Made by a program: the position numbers and the translations under genes
In this document: in pieces, positions 1 through 8,718 of the stretch
How the letters are laid out: each line of letters begins with the position of its first letter
Numbering within the stretch: the first letter of the stretch is position 1
Notes under the pieces: model-generated
What the model was told of the DNA's origin: nothing
Seen by the model: the letters and a program-made list of their open reading frames with translations, nothing else
Databases searched by the model: none
Assembly (NCBI GenBank): GCA_017508385.1
Contig: JAFVZB010000025.1
Coordinates: 16,494 to 80,493, forward strand
Origin: Lentisphaeria bacterium
GTDB lineage: Bacteria; Verrucomicrobiota; Lentisphaeria; Victivallales; Victivallaceae
DNA: 64,000 nucleotides
Direction of reading: 5' to 3'

Positions 1-633
1 ACCGGGTCTGCGCACTTTGCCTGTGTTGAGGCAGTTGTAATCAGTATTGTAGAGACTGTTGCTTCCGGCTTTGAGCGGAATTTGTGCTTCCTGATTTCTG
101 ACCTGTCCGGTTTTGGTTATATCCTGCACCTGAAAACACTTGTAGTTGTAAGCGTAGGCATAGTTATCCATGATGACCCGCTCTTTCCAGTCATCACCGT
201 TATACTGCTTGACGTTGCGGTAGTTTGACCATGTGCCGTAGCTGGCAGCAGTTTTTTTCTGAGAATCCATGTAGCCTGACGGATTGGTTCCGGGGCAGAA
301 GAAGAGTTTGTAATTGGTGAGATATTTGCCGTGACGGAGCAGGAAACTGTATCTCGGCAGACCGATTTCCTGCAGGGAGTGGAGAACACCTACTCCGCCG
401 TTGTTGTCAGCATACTGCTGATAGGCGAGCATCATGCTTTTAAGATTGTTGGTGCAGGTGGTGGTCTGCGCACGTTTTTTCGCCGATGAGAGGGCTGGCA
501 TGAGGATGCCTGCCAGAATGGCGATGATCGCAATAACGACCAGAAGTTCAATTAATGTGAAGCTGTACAGCTTCCCCTGTCCATGGACAGGGGAAATGAG
601 ACTACTCATTGCAATATTCTTTTTTTGACACAT
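1..633 (-). CDS. Prepilin-type N-terminal cleavage/methylation protein, partial (3' end outside window)
   Basis: The frame is open from an ATG at 633 to the window edge (211 codons, no stop), so only the N-terminal part is present. Residues 25-40 read FTLIELLVVIAIIAIL, the class III signal and hydrophobic helix of type II secretion/type IV pseudopilins, followed by a Gly/Ser/Tyr/Asn-rich globular part typical of the large pseudopilin families of Lentisphaerae. AAGGAA at 641-646 lies 7 nt upstream and supports this start over the ATG at 609. The residue before the cleavage site is Ser rather than the usual Gly, and the leader is long (24 residues). It is encoded by two palindromes at 559-595. 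The protein is probably inserted in the inner membrane and processed by a prepilin peptidase. Its substrate or partner cannot be told from this fragment. Confidence 0.85.
   Translation of the reverse strand, partial: MCQKKNIAMSSLISPVHGQGKLYSFTLIELLVVIAIIAILAGILMPALSSAKKRAQTTTCTNNLKSMMLAYQQYADNNGGVGVLHSLQEIGLPRYSFLLRHGKYLTNYKLFFCPGTNPSGYMDSQKKTAASYGTWSNYRNVKQYNGDDWKERVIMDNYAYAYNYKCFQVQDITKTGQVRNQEAQIPLKAGSNSLYNTDYNCLNTGKVRRPG
559..595. repeat. Two abutting perfect palindromes inside the pseudopilin leader
   Basis: Positions 572-595 form a perfect 24-bp palindrome centred on CCATGG. Positions 559-574 form a perfect 16-bp palindrome, GAAGCTGTACAGCTTC, sharing three bases with the first. They lie in frame and encode most of the extra leader residues before the pilin helix. 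Confidence 0.9.
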
Positions 634-693
634 TCTACTGTTCCTTTTGTTTTTTTTGTTTGTTGGCAATTATCGTAAATGTGCTCGCCATAT

Positions 694-722
694 ATTATAC
701 AACATATTTTCAAAAAACACAA
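694..722 (-). promoter_or_regulatory. Promoter of the pseudopilin gene
   Basis: On the minus strand the boxes are TTGTGT (717-722), a 17-bp spacer and a consensus TATAAT (694-699). Transcription would start near 687, giving a leader of about 54 nt before the ATG at 633. The AT-rich stretch 634-796 holds no gene that I can support. Confidence 0.55.
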
Positions 723-796
723 TATGTAAAATCAGCAAAAAAGATGTGTATTTTGCGCATTTTGGCGTGAAAAACGGTGTTTTGCGCCCCGCTGGC

Positions 797-825
797 TTGT
801 ATAAATCCCTGCTTGGATGTATTTT
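797..825 (+). promoter_or_regulatory. Promoter of ttcA, probably giving a leaderless mRNA
   Basis: TTGTAT (797-802), 17 bp, TATTTT (820-825). The expected transcript start (about 832-835) coincides with the ATG at 835. No Shine-Dalgarno sequence precedes that ATG, and the in-frame ATG at 817 falls inside the promoter spacer. Confidence 0.5.
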
Positions 826-834
826 ATAGATATT

Positions 835-1569
835 ATGAATCAACAACAGATTTTCAACCGTATCTGCCGCCTTGCAGGAGAGGCGGCGGTGAGCTATAAG
901 ATGACTTCCGGAGGGGACCGTATTCTGGTCGGACTCTCCGGAGGCAAGGATAGCTTTGTGCTGATGCACGTCCTCGACCATCTGAAAAAAGCCGCTCCGG
1001 TCAACTTTGAATTCGTTGCGGCGACCTTTGACCCCGGTTTTGAAAATTTCGGCACCGGAAGGATTGCGGAGTATTGCCGTGAACACGGCTGGGAGCACCA
1101 TGTCGTCAAACTTGATATGCCGTCGATAATCGAAGAGAAATCTTTCGGAGACTCCCCCTGCGTGCTCTGTTCCCGTCTGAGACGGGGCAAACTTTACGGA
1201 CTCGCCTCAGAGCTCGGGTGCAACCGTCTTGCGCTGGGGCAGCACCTCGATGATATCGTGATATCCTTTTTAATGAGCGTCTGCCGGGGGCAGGGGATAA
1301 CTACGATGGCTCCGGTGGTGAAACCGCAAAAGGAGGGGCACCCCGTGGTGATACGTCCGCTTGCCCTCGTTCCTGAGCAGCTGATAGCCGACTATGCGGC
1401 AACACTCGGCCTGCCGTCGGCAGGAGTATGCAAATATAAAGAGCAGCTGCTTTCAGGCGACAGGGCAGGTTTCAAGGAGTTTCTGGCAATACTCGAAAAA
1501 AGAATTCCTGATATCCGCTCAAACATCGCAAGAAGCCTCAAAAAGGTCGAAATCGACCACTTGTTATAG
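835..1569 (+). CDS. ttcA: TtcA-family tRNA 2-thiocytidine synthetase
   Basis: PP-loop ATPase expected to thiolate C32 of tRNA using ATP and an Fe-S cluster. The PP-loop SGGKDS is at residues 35-40 of the 244-aa product. Cys109 and Cys112 (PCVLCSRLRR) plus Cys199 match the three-cysteine pattern that holds the 4Fe-4S cluster in TtcA, and LGQHLDD resembles the family's GHHxDD motif. It is shorter than the roughly 310-residue E. coli protein. Other members of the TilS/TtcA superfamily are possible, but the cysteine pattern favours TtcA. I chose the ATG at 835 over the one at 817 because the latter sits inside the predicted promoter. The next gene has its own promoter. Confidence 0.82.
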   Translation: MNQQQIFNRICRLAGEAAVSYKMTSGGDRILVGLSGGKDSFVLMHVLDHLKKAAPVNFEFVAATFDPGFENFGTGRIAEYCREHGWEHHVVKLDMPSIIEEKSFGDSPCVLCSRLRRGKLYGLASELGCNRLALGQHLDDIVISFLMSVCRGQGITTMAPVVKPQKEGHPVVIRPLALVPEQLIADYAATLGLPSAGVCKYKEQLLSGDRAGFKEFLAILEKRIPDIRSNIARSLKKVEIDHLL

Positions 1570-1579
1570 AAAATTACTC

Positions 1580-1607
1580 TTGAAAAATCACTCCGTGAGT
1601 GTATTGT
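1580..1607 (+). promoter_or_regulatory. Promoter of the flavodoxin-GH2 pair
   Basis: TTGAAA (1580-1585), 16 bp, TATTGT (1602-1607). The spacer holds the inverted repeat CACTC-CGT-GAGTG (1589-1601), a candidate operator. Confidence 0.4.
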
Positions 1608-1642
1608 ATAAAACCGTAACAAATATATTCCGGAGTTCAGAT

Positions 1643-2263
1643 ATGAAAGTTCTTTTGGTCAACGGCAGTCCCCGCAACGAAAGCTGCGTGCATACTGCGT
1701 TAAGTGAAGTCGCATCAGCCCTCGAAAAAGAGGGTGTTTCAAGTGAGATTTTCTGGATAGGCAATCAGCCGGTTCAGGGTTGTACCGCCTGTTTCAAATG
1801 CCATGCCCACGGCTCTCCCGGATGCGTGTTCAAAGATAAACTCTACAATGACTTTGTGGAAAAAATCAAAGAGTGTGACGGAATAACCATCGGTTCACCC
1901 GTCTATTACGCCGGACCCGCCGGAAGTCTCTGCGCCATCCTCGACCGGGTATTCTTTTCCGCAGGTCCCTATCTGCGCCACAAGCCTGCCGCCTGCGTGG
2001 TCAACGCCCGCCGCGGAGGATGCAGTTCGGCTTTCGACCGTCTCAACAAGTATTTTACCCTCATGCAGATGCCGGTGGTGAGCAGTACCTACTGGAACGC
2101 CACTCACGGAATTTCTCCTGACGAGGTGAAGATGGATCTCGAGGGTATGCAGGTCATGCGCAATCTGGCGAAAGGCATGGCGCACATGCTCAAAAATATG
2201 CAGACGGCAAATATTCCGCTTCCTGAGCAGGAAAAGAAAATCAGTACCAATTTTATATCCTGA
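1643..2263 (+). CDS. Flavodoxin-family NAD(P)H-dependent FMN reductase / iron-sulfur flavoprotein
   Basis: 206-aa protein with the N-terminal FMN-binding signature of the NADPH-dependent FMN reductase fold: MKVLLVNGSPRNES, then GITIGSPVYYAGPAGSL. Between them GCTACFKCHAHGSPGC gives closely spaced cysteines, as in iron-sulfur flavoproteins, so a cluster or disulfide is possible. Such proteins move electrons between NAD(P)H and quinones or other acceptors; the substrate is not evident. CGGAG at 1631-1635 sets the start at 1643, although the frame is open further upstream into ttcA. The GH2 gene follows after 17 bp, so the two are probably co-transcribed. Confidence 0.8.
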   Translation: MKVLLVNGSPRNESCVHTALSEVASALEKEGVSSEIFWIGNQPVQGCTACFKCHAHGSPGCVFKDKLYNDFVEKIKECDGITIGSPVYYAGPAGSLCAILDRVFFSAGPYLRHKPAACVVNARRGGCSSAFDRLNKYFTLMQMPVVSSTYWNATHGISPDEVKMDLEGMQVMRNLAKGMAHMLKNMQTANIPLPEQEKKISTNFIS

Positions 2264-2280
2264 AAAGGAGTTGTACCGCC

Positions 2281-5097
2281 ATGTTCCCGATATCGATCAC
2301 GCTTGACGGATTGTGGGATTTCTTCTACACTCCGGTAAAGTTCGACCCCGAAAAAGATAAACTTCCGCCTCAGGAAAAGTTCACCGGAAAAATGGTCACT
2401 CCCGGCTACTGGGATGACCACCTCGAACTCTTTGATGAAGAGGACTTTTTCGGACTCACCGCCCGTTTCAATCCCGACTACCGCAAGCCGCATTTCCCCA
2501 TGGGCAGAAGTCTCACTCCGCACGCCTCAAGCTGTTTCCTTATCGGTACGGGATTTTACCGCAAAGAGGTCGATCTCCGGGCAGTGAAAGAAAATCAGTT
2601 TGTGAGCGTGAATATCGGACCTGCGATGTGGGGATGTTCACTTTTTGTCAACGGTAAATGTGCAGGCAGTGTTTCAGGCTACTCCACGGCAAGCGATTTT
2701 GATATCTCTCATCTGGTTGAGTATGGTAAAATCAATACCCTCATCATCGCCGTTGACAATGTCCGCAACGATGGCGGAGCTTACTGCAACGTCGATGGCT
2801 CTCACGCCGGAATTCCATTCGGCACCCGTCCCGGTCAGCACCGTGGTCTCGCCGCTCAGGGGTATCAGTCGGAACGTGCCGGAATCGGCGGCGGAGTCAC
2901 GCTCAAAGTGTGCCGGAATCAATCTGCATTGAAAGACCATTATCTAGCTTACTGCAACGGAAAAACCCGCTGGTACATAACCACTTCCAACGGTGTCGGC
3001 AAACAGCTCTTTTACAGTTTGGAGTACCAAAACAATGCAATCGTTCAGGGTACATTTGAATTGACCTCCGACAAGACCGTGTTTGAAACCGAAGCTCCCG
3101 CAACGCTCTGGAGTGACCGTGAGCCCGCTTTGTGCGATGTGAAAATTTCCATCTGTGACGGTGCAGACGTTTGCGATAAAATCCAATTCAAGTGGGGAGC
3201 GGTAAACGTCTCCTGCAAGGGAACAAAACTGCTGGTCAACGGTGTTGCGACCTATTTCCGGGGAGTCACGGAGCACTGTTATTTTGCCGAAACCACCAAT
3301 CCGCACTTCGACAAAGAAAAGTATCTGCACGACCTCGGAGTGTTGAAAGCTGCCGGAGTGAATTTTATCCGCTGTCACACCTGGTGTCCTCCCGAACCAT
3401 TTTACGATGCCTGCGATGAGCTGGGTATTTTCGTGCAGACTGAGTTCCCATCGGTTTACACTTTCGATGAGGTGAGGGCGATTTTACAGATGATACGCCG
3501 CCACACCTGTGCGGTCATCGTCTGCGAGGGCAACGAAAAGTATATCGACGATGCCGGAATAGAGCGTCTGCGTGAGGTTTGCCGTATCGCCAAAGAGATG
3601 ATCCCCAATATCCTGTTCAACCCTCAGGAGGCGATAAGAGGCGTTGAATACGGTTTTACTCCTGACCAGAAAACCGAAAAGCACCCCTTTGAACATGACG
3701 CTCAGAGATTCAGTAAAATCGCAGAGTTTTCCGATATTTACGGTTCGCTCGGCGGAGGCTTTTTCAGTTACGGCAACGATGCTTTCCCGGGAGTTGAGGC
3801 GGTCGAAAAGATGCAATCACTTTATCAGAAACCATGTCTCAGTCATGAGATAGGTATCCTCGGCGGATATCTTGACTTCTCTCTCGAAGAGCGTTACCGC
3901 AACACATTTATCGGTACTGATATGTTTGAAGCGGCACGCCGCAATATGCAGAAGCACGGAGTCTGGCAGTTTGCAGAAAAATACTATACTTACAACACTC
4001 TTTTCATCACATCAATAAGAAAACAGCTGATGGAAAATATCCGCAGCTGCCCGTCGATTGCCGGATACGACTATCTCGGCGGAATAGATACCCACTGGCA
4101 TCTCATCGGTTATCCGTGCGGTATTTTCAATGAGTTCTACGAGGAAAAGTATGGTGAAAGTATCGCCGATGTCGCAGTTTACAACGGTGAAAGTGTACTG
4201 CTTTCCGGCAGAGGCAAGTTCCGCAACGTGAGGGCAGGGGAGATTTTTGAAAATGATATCCTGCTCTCTTACTATGGCGGAGTATGTTCCGGCAGGAGTG
4301 AACTTCTCTGGCAGCTCGAAGCGGAAAACGCAACTCTTTCTGAGGGAATTGCAGTTTTTGATATTCCCGAAAACGGAACTGTCAGCAGGATAGCCACGGT
4401 TTCCGTTCAGCTGCCCAAGTACGGCAAAGCCGTGCAGATGACTTTGAAAGTCAGGTGCAATGTGAACGGTAAAAACATACACAACAGCTGGAAATTCTGG
4501 GCGTTCCCCGATACTGTGATTCCTCAAAATGAAATAGTCCGCTGTGTCGAAAAGCTCGACTCGGAGGATATCGCTTTCATGGAGCAGGGCGGCAGGGTGC
4601 TTCTGACTTCAAACTTCCCCTGCGAAACAATGCCTGAGCGTTTCGCTCCGCACACCTCGGGGCGTTCTATCGGACACTCAGGAGTGCTCATAAAAGAGCA
4701 GCACCCCGTCTGGCAGAGATTTCCTCACGAAGGGTTTGCCGATTGGCAGTTTTACCCGATGATGAGCAATTCAACGTCTCTGGTGTCGGTCGATGATACT
4801 CCGGAATATGCTCCTCTGATGGAGCTGATACCGAGCTTCAAACTCATCAAGCGCAAGTCGTTCCTGAGCGAGTACCGGGTCGGCAAAGGAGTGCTCATGC
4901 TTTGCGGACTTCGTCTCGATGCCGATGACCCCGGAGCAGTATATCTGAAACATATTTTGCTCGAATATCTGGCAGAAGCCGATTCAACTTCAGCTCCCGA
5001 ATGGGAAACACAAGCTCTGAAAGAGTCTCTCGCCAAGCGTTACGGAAATATCTCCACCGGCAAAAAAATTGATGCCGGAGGTCGTCCTGTCGATTGA
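2281..5097 (+). CDS. Glycoside hydrolase family 2 protein (beta-galactosidase/glucuronidase type)
   Basis: 938-aa enzyme. An N-terminal jelly-roll sugar-binding part (about 1-215) is followed by an immunoglobulin-like segment (about 220-310), then the TIM barrel. The barrel begins near residue 310 with FRGVTEHCYF and carries FIRCHTWCPPEPFYDACDEL and CEGNE. Glu419 in GNE is the likely acid/base, and Glu523 in SHEIG the likely nucleophile. There is an extra C-terminal region of about 300 residues. I see no signal peptide, so it probably acts in the cytoplasm on imported oligosaccharides; the sugar specificity cannot be read. AAAAGGAG just upstream supports the start. Confidence 0.82.
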   Translation: MFPISITLDGLWDFFYTPVKFDPEKDKLPPQEKFTGKMVTPGYWDDHLELFDEEDFFGLTARFNPDYRKPHFPMGRSLTPHASSCFLIGTGFYRKEVDLRAVKENQFVSVNIGPAMWGCSLFVNGKCAGSVSGYSTASDFDISHLVEYGKINTLIIAVDNVRNDGGAYCNVDGSHAGIPFGTRPGQHRGLAAQGYQSERAGIGGGVTLKVCRNQSALKDHYLAYCNGKTRWYITTSNGVGKQLFYSLEYQNNAIVQGTFELTSDKTVFETEAPATLWSDREPALCDVKISICDGADVCDKIQFKWGAVNVSCKGTKLLVNGVATYFRGVTEHCYFAETTNPHFDKEKYLHDLGVLKAAGVNFIRCHTWCPPEPFYDACDELGIFVQTEFPSVYTFDEVRAILQMIRRHTCAVIVCEGNEKYIDDAGIERLREVCRIAKEMIPNILFNPQEAIRGVEYGFTPDQKTEKHPFEHDAQRFSKIAEFSDIYGSLGGGFFSYGNDAFPGVEAVEKMQSLYQKPCLSHEIGILGGYLDFSLEERYRNTFIGTDMFEAARRNMQKHGVWQFAEKYYTYNTLFITSIRKQLMENIRSCPSIAGYDYLGGIDTHWHLIGYPCGIFNEFYEEKYGESIADVAVYNGESVLLSGRGKFRNVRAGEIFENDILLSYYGGVCSGRSELLWQLEAENATLSEGIAVFDIPENGTVSRIATVSVQLPKYGKAVQMTLKVRCNVNGKNIHNSWKFWAFPDTVIPQNEIVRCVEKLDSEDIAFMEQGGRVLLTSNFPCETMPERFAPHTSGRSIGHSGVLIKEQHPVWQRFPHEGFADWQFYPMMSNSTSLVSVDDTPEYAPLMELIPSFKLIKRKSFLSEYRVGKGVLMLCGLRLDADDPGAVYLKHILLEYLAEADSTSAPEWETQALKESLAKRYGNISTGKKIDAGGRPVD

Positions 5098-5122
5098 AAT
5101 TTTCTGTTGTCAATGGTATATT
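5094..5122 (+). promoter_or_regulatory. Promoter of the 5159 gene with flanking inverted repeat
   Basis: TTGAAA (5094-5099, overlapping the GH2 stop codon), 17 bp, TATATT (5117-5122). An inverted repeat TTGTCAA (5107-5113) / TTGACAA (5129-5135) brackets the -10 box, a place where a repressor could bind. Confidence 0.5.
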
Positions 5123-5158
5123 TTATTGTTGACAAGATAATGAAATTGAGATGGTACT

Positions 5159-6529
5159 ATGATTGGTTCACGTTACCGGAAAATTTTTTCCAACCGGTTT
5201 CTCTGCGCTGCAGTTGCGGTCACGGTCTGTTTTCTTTTGTTTTACCTCGCCGCCAATTTGCTTTATCCGTGGCGCGGAGATGATTTTGTGCGGTTATATC
5301 TGCTGCGCACAAAATCGGCTTTTGATTTGGTGAAAGATAGTTACTTGTACTGGACTTTGCGGCTGGGCAACGTGATTTGCGCTTTTTTCGGAGTCGTCAA
5401 AAGCAAAATCATCTTCGATATCGTCAACCCATTTATCCAGGTGGTGATCTTCTATCTGCTTGCAGGAACTGCACTCGGCAGATTTCCCGATATCCGTCAG
5501 AAGCGGGATGCCCTGCTGGTTATTTTTGCTTCGGGATTGTCGGTGTTTGTCTGCCGTCCGGCGGATACCGTTTACTGGGTTCCCGGAGCAACGCTTTATT
5601 CCTGGGCGGCAGTGGTCTATCTCGGGTTTTATTTGTATCTGCTGCGCTGTGAAGGTCAAAGCAAAAACTCTGTTCCCGCTCTGCTTGCGCTCGCAGTTTT
5701 CGGATTTTTTGCCGGTTACTGCAACGAAAATATCGCCCTTGCAGGATTGTTTTTTCTGGCGGTAAGAGCTGTTTTGAAACCCTCCAAAAAGGTTTTTGCC
5801 TCACTCGCAGGATATTTCGGGGGAGCGGTATTTTTGTTCACCACTCCCGGAGCACTGACCCGGGTCGCAAGTATGCAGAACGGAAGTACGAAACTGCCCA
5901 TAAGCTCAATGTTCGGCAAACTTCCTGAAATAGCCGGATTTTACATCGGTTCATCGATCATACCGCTGGCAGTTCTCTTTATCCTCGCCGTTTTGTTCGG
6001 ACGCAAATGCGGCAAAACTGTTCTTCTGCGTGCGGCAGCGGCGTTGGGATTGTCGATGTTTGCGGCACTGGTTTATGCCGGATGTCCGCTTCCGCCGATG
6101 AGGAGCTACTACGCCTGCAATCTGCTGGTCATGGTCAGCTGCTGTATTTTGTTCGACGGAGCCGTTTCAAATGAGAAAAACAAAATCATCATCTCGCTCG
6201 CCTCTCTTTTCTGCGGAGCTGTCATGCTCGCTTTTGCCGTGCCCGATTTTATCAATATCCATCGGGATGAGTGTCTGCGCAATCGATTGGTGGCAGAGCA
6301 GAGGGCAAAGAGTGTTGATGTGGTGACAGTTCCCGAGCACCGTACTTTGCGCCGCAGTTTCATGCAGTATATCTTCATCGAAGATATCTCGTCGGACCCT
6401 GAGTTCTGGCTGAATAAAAATGCGGCACTCTATTATCAGGTCAAAGCGATAAAATCGGTTCCGGGCAAGGAAAAGACTCCTCTTTTCAGAGAGCGTTTTA
6501 TAAAATTTGTCAAAGGTGGAAAATTATGA
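5159..6529 (+). CDS. Polytopic membrane protein, GT-C/DUF6056-like
   Basis: 456-aa protein with about ten to eleven hydrophobic segments, starting with a helix near residues 15-38. The first periplasmic loop has YPWRGDDFVRLYLL, whose acidic pair resembles the loop of GT-C-fold glycosyltransferases and of DUF6056-type proteins. CNENIAL and PMRSYYACNLL occur later. I cannot assign a substrate. It may use a lipid-linked sugar in envelope polysaccharide modification, an inference from fold resemblance only. The gene overlaps the next one by 4 bp (ATGA), so the ZIP transporter is translationally coupled to it. Confidence 0.55.
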   Translation: MIGSRYRKIFSNRFLCAAVAVTVCFLLFYLAANLLYPWRGDDFVRLYLLRTKSAFDLVKDSYLYWTLRLGNVICAFFGVVKSKIIFDIVNPFIQVVIFYLLAGTALGRFPDIRQKRDALLVIFASGLSVFVCRPADTVYWVPGATLYSWAAVVYLGFYLYLLRCEGQSKNSVPALLALAVFGFFAGYCNENIALAGLFFLAVRAVLKPSKKVFASLAGYFGGAVFLFTTPGALTRVASMQNGSTKLPISSMFGKLPEIAGFYIGSSIIPLAVLFILAVLFGRKCGKTVLLRAAAALGLSMFAALVYAGCPLPPMRSYYACNLLVMVSCCILFDGAVSNEKNKIIISLASLFCGAVMLAFAVPDFINIHRDECLRNRLVAEQRAKSVDVVTVPEHRTLRRSFMQYIFIEDISSDPEFWLNKNAALYYQVKAIKSVPGKEKTPLFRERFIKFVKGGKL

Positions 6530-7293
6530 ATAACTATCTTGTTCTGTTGGCAATAATAACTTTTTCCATCGGCATATCGACGGTGATCGGAGCGGTTGCC
6601 GGTTTGCTGGTGCGCAATCTTCCTCACAAGTTCCACGATATCATGCTGGGCTCGGCAAGCGGAATAATGCTGGCGGCGGCAATTCTCGGCTTGATCAAGC
6701 CTGCGGCGGAAACTCCGGTCGGCGGAGCCCTTCTGATGACCGTTTGCGGCGTGTTTTGCGGAGCTTTTATTGTGAGTGTTCTCGACAGAATAACTCCGCA
6801 CTTGCACCGTCTTGCCGGAATGGATCATGAAAAGCACTCCCGCAATACAGGAGTGACCAAAACTCTGCTTTTTATCGCCGCCATCGCACTGCACAAAATT
6901 CCCGAGGGTCTCGCCGCCGGAGTGAGTTTCGGTACGGGAACACTCAATGATATCCTGACCGTCGCCGGAAGTATCACTTTACAGAACATTCCCGAAGCCA
7001 TGGTGATAATCGCCCCCCTGCTCACCATCGGAGTTACCATGAAACGCACCATCGCCATCTCTTCAGCTATCGGTGCAACAAGCATGTGTGCAACGCTCTG
7101 CGGTTACGCTCTCGTATCGATTTTTTCAGGAGCACTGCCGTTCATCCTCGCTCTCGCAGGAGGAACGATGCTCTATGTGGTGAGTGACGAGATGATTCCT
7201 GAAACCCACTCGCACGGCTTTGAAAAGGAATCGACTTTTGCGCTGATTGCCGGTTTCATGCTGATATTGGTATTGCAGCACATTTTACCCTGA
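6526..7293 (+). CDS. ZIP-family divalent metal transporter
   Basis: 255-aa inner-membrane protein, the usual ZIP/ZupT length, with about eight transmembrane segments. The metal-site motifs of helices IV and V are clear: HKIPEGLAAGVSFG and LQNIPEAMVI. A short His-containing loop (HLHRLAGMDHEKH) follows helix III, as in ZupT. Expected to import zinc or another divalent metal. Its start codon overlaps the stop of the upstream membrane gene. RBS-like GAAAATT is weak, consistent with coupling. Confidence 0.88.
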   Translation: MNNYLVLLAIITFSIGISTVIGAVAGLLVRNLPHKFHDIMLGSASGIMLAAAILGLIKPAAETPVGGALLMTVCGVFCGAFIVSVLDRITPHLHRLAGMDHEKHSRNTGVTKTLLFIAAIALHKIPEGLAAGVSFGTGTLNDILTVAGSITLQNIPEAMVIIAPLLTIGVTMKRTIAISSAIGATSMCATLCGYALVSIFSGALPFILALAGGTMLYVVSDEMIPETHSHGFEKESTFALIAGFMLILVLQHILP

Positions 7294-7301
7294 GGCGGAA
7301 C

Positions 7302-7784
7302 ATGGCAAAGCCGGCGGCAAAAAACAACGTTTTGAGATTTCTTGAAAGCAGAGATATCCGATACACGCATTACCTCTACGATACCGATGACGGCAAAATC
7401 GATGCCGTGAGCGTAGCCGAAAAAATCGGCAGAGTTCAGGAAGAGGTGTTCAAAACACTCGTGACCCGCAGTGACGGTCCCCGCTACTATGTGTTCGTCG
7501 TACCGGGATGCTGTGAGCTCGATCTCAAAAAAGCGGCGAAAGCGGCGGGAGAAAAGAGCGTTGAGATGCTGCCGTCGAAGGAGCTTCTGCCGCTCACGGG
7601 ATATATCCACGGCGGATGCAGTCCGATAGGAATGAAAAAACTTTTTCCGACCTTCGTCGATGAGACCGCCCAGCTTTACGACACCATCTGTGTGAGTGCA
7701 GGCAGAGTCGGAGAAAACTTATCAGTCAACCCGGATGAATTGCTGGCGGCGATTTCGGCAAACTACGCCGACCTTACCAGATAA
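7302..7784 (+). CDS. ybaK: YbaK/EbsC-family Cys-tRNA(Pro) deacylase
   Basis: 160 aa, close to the 159 of E. coli YbaK. This family hydrolyses Cys-tRNA(Pro), correcting misacylation by ProRS. Family features visible are NVLRFLESRDIRYTHYLYD at the N-terminus, the conserved lysine in EEVFKTLVTR, ELDLKKAAKA, and the GYIHGGCSPIGMKK loop. It starts 8 bp after the ZIP gene with GAGG upstream, so it belongs to the same transcript. Confidence 0.88.
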   Translation: MAKPAAKNNVLRFLESRDIRYTHYLYDTDDGKIDAVSVAEKIGRVQEEVFKTLVTRSDGPRYYVFVVPGCCELDLKKAAKAAGEKSVEMLPSKELLPLTGYIHGGCSPIGMKKLFPTFVDETAQLYDTICVSAGRVGENLSVNPDELLAAISANYADLTR

Positions 7785-7802
7785 AAGGAGCGTTCTTAAA
7801 CC

Positions 7803-8705
7803 ATGTCAATTATCGCATTTATACTTATCGTATCATCAGCTATACTGCACGCCACATGGAATTTGCTTGCCAAAAAATCCCATCCGTCCCTGCCGTTTTA
7901 TGCGACAGCGAGCTTGACCGCCACCATCATCTGGGTGCACGCCCTTGTCTGGACTCCGGTAAAATACGCAGAGCTTCCGCCGACGTTCTGGCGGATGACT
8001 CTTCTTTCAGTATTTTTCGATACACTCTACGCTTTCGGCTTGGTCAGGTGCTACCGGACAATGGAAATGTCTCAGGCATACCCCATGATGCGCAGTATTC
8101 CGCTTCTGCTCACCGCCATCATAACTTCAATTTGCGGAATAGGCAAAGAGCTGACCGTTCCGGCGATCATCGGCATGGTGACGGTGTTTTGCGGATGCCT
8201 GCTCATTCCGCTGGGAAAATTTTCTGACTTCAAACTTTCCTGCTATCTCAACAGAAAGACGCTCTTTATTCTGCTTGTCGCCTGCGGAACGACCGGCTAC
8301 ACCATCTTCGACAGTCAGGCGCAGGCAGTGATGCGAGCCGCTCTGCCGGATGTTTCCAAACCTGTGCTTTCGATGACCTACTACCCGCTGCGCGGCTTGA
8401 TGCTTGCAGCGGTATTGTGGAGCAGCATACTCTTTTCTTCCAAAGGGCGTCAGGAGCTTGCCGACCTGATAAAATCCCGCAACATCTATGTGGTGATCGC
8501 AGGACTCGCCGCAAGCGGAACCTACATCATGGTGCTGCTGGCGATGAACTACGTCACCAACGTATCCTACGTTCAGGTGTTCCGCCAGATCGGACTTGTT
8601 TTCGGAGTAGCCGCCGGAATAATCATCCTGAAAGAAAAGTGCAATCTCCCCAAGATAGCAGGAGTTGCACTTATCCTCGCAGGCCTCGTCCTGACCATTA
8701 TCTGA
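7803..8705 (+). CDS. EamA/DMT-family transporter
   Basis: 300-aa protein with ten hydrophobic segments in two five-helix halves, the drug/metabolite transporter arrangement. It starts ILIVSSAILHATWNLLAKKS, a typical EamA opening, and the second half ends in KIAGVALILAGLVLTII. Substrate unknown; members export amino acids, nucleosides or other metabolites. AAGGAG at 7785-7790 precedes the ATG by 12 nt. This is the last gene of the + strand run: it converges on the AAA+ gene with only 13 bp between stop codons. Confidence 0.85.
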   Translation: MSIIAFILIVSSAILHATWNLLAKKSHPSLPFYATASLTATIIWVHALVWTPVKYAELPPTFWRMTLLSVFFDTLYAFGLVRCYRTMEMSQAYPMMRSIPLLLTAIITSICGIGKELTVPAIIGMVTVFCGCLLIPLGKFSDFKLSCYLNRKTLFILLVACGTTGYTIFDSQAQAVMRAALPDVSKPVLSMTYYPLRGLMLAAVLWSSILFSSKGRQELADLIKSRNIYVVIAGLAASGTYIMVLLAMNYVTNVSYVQVFRQIGLVFGVAAGIIILKEKCNLPKIAGVALILAGLVLTII

Positions 8706-8718
8706 TTGCTGTTCCCCG

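Noticed and set aside
1394..1642. N-terminal extension of the flavodoxin frame
   Set aside because: It overlaps ttcA, lacks an RBS and adds residues that no flavodoxin has; the ATG at 1643 has CGGAG and starts the fold correctly.
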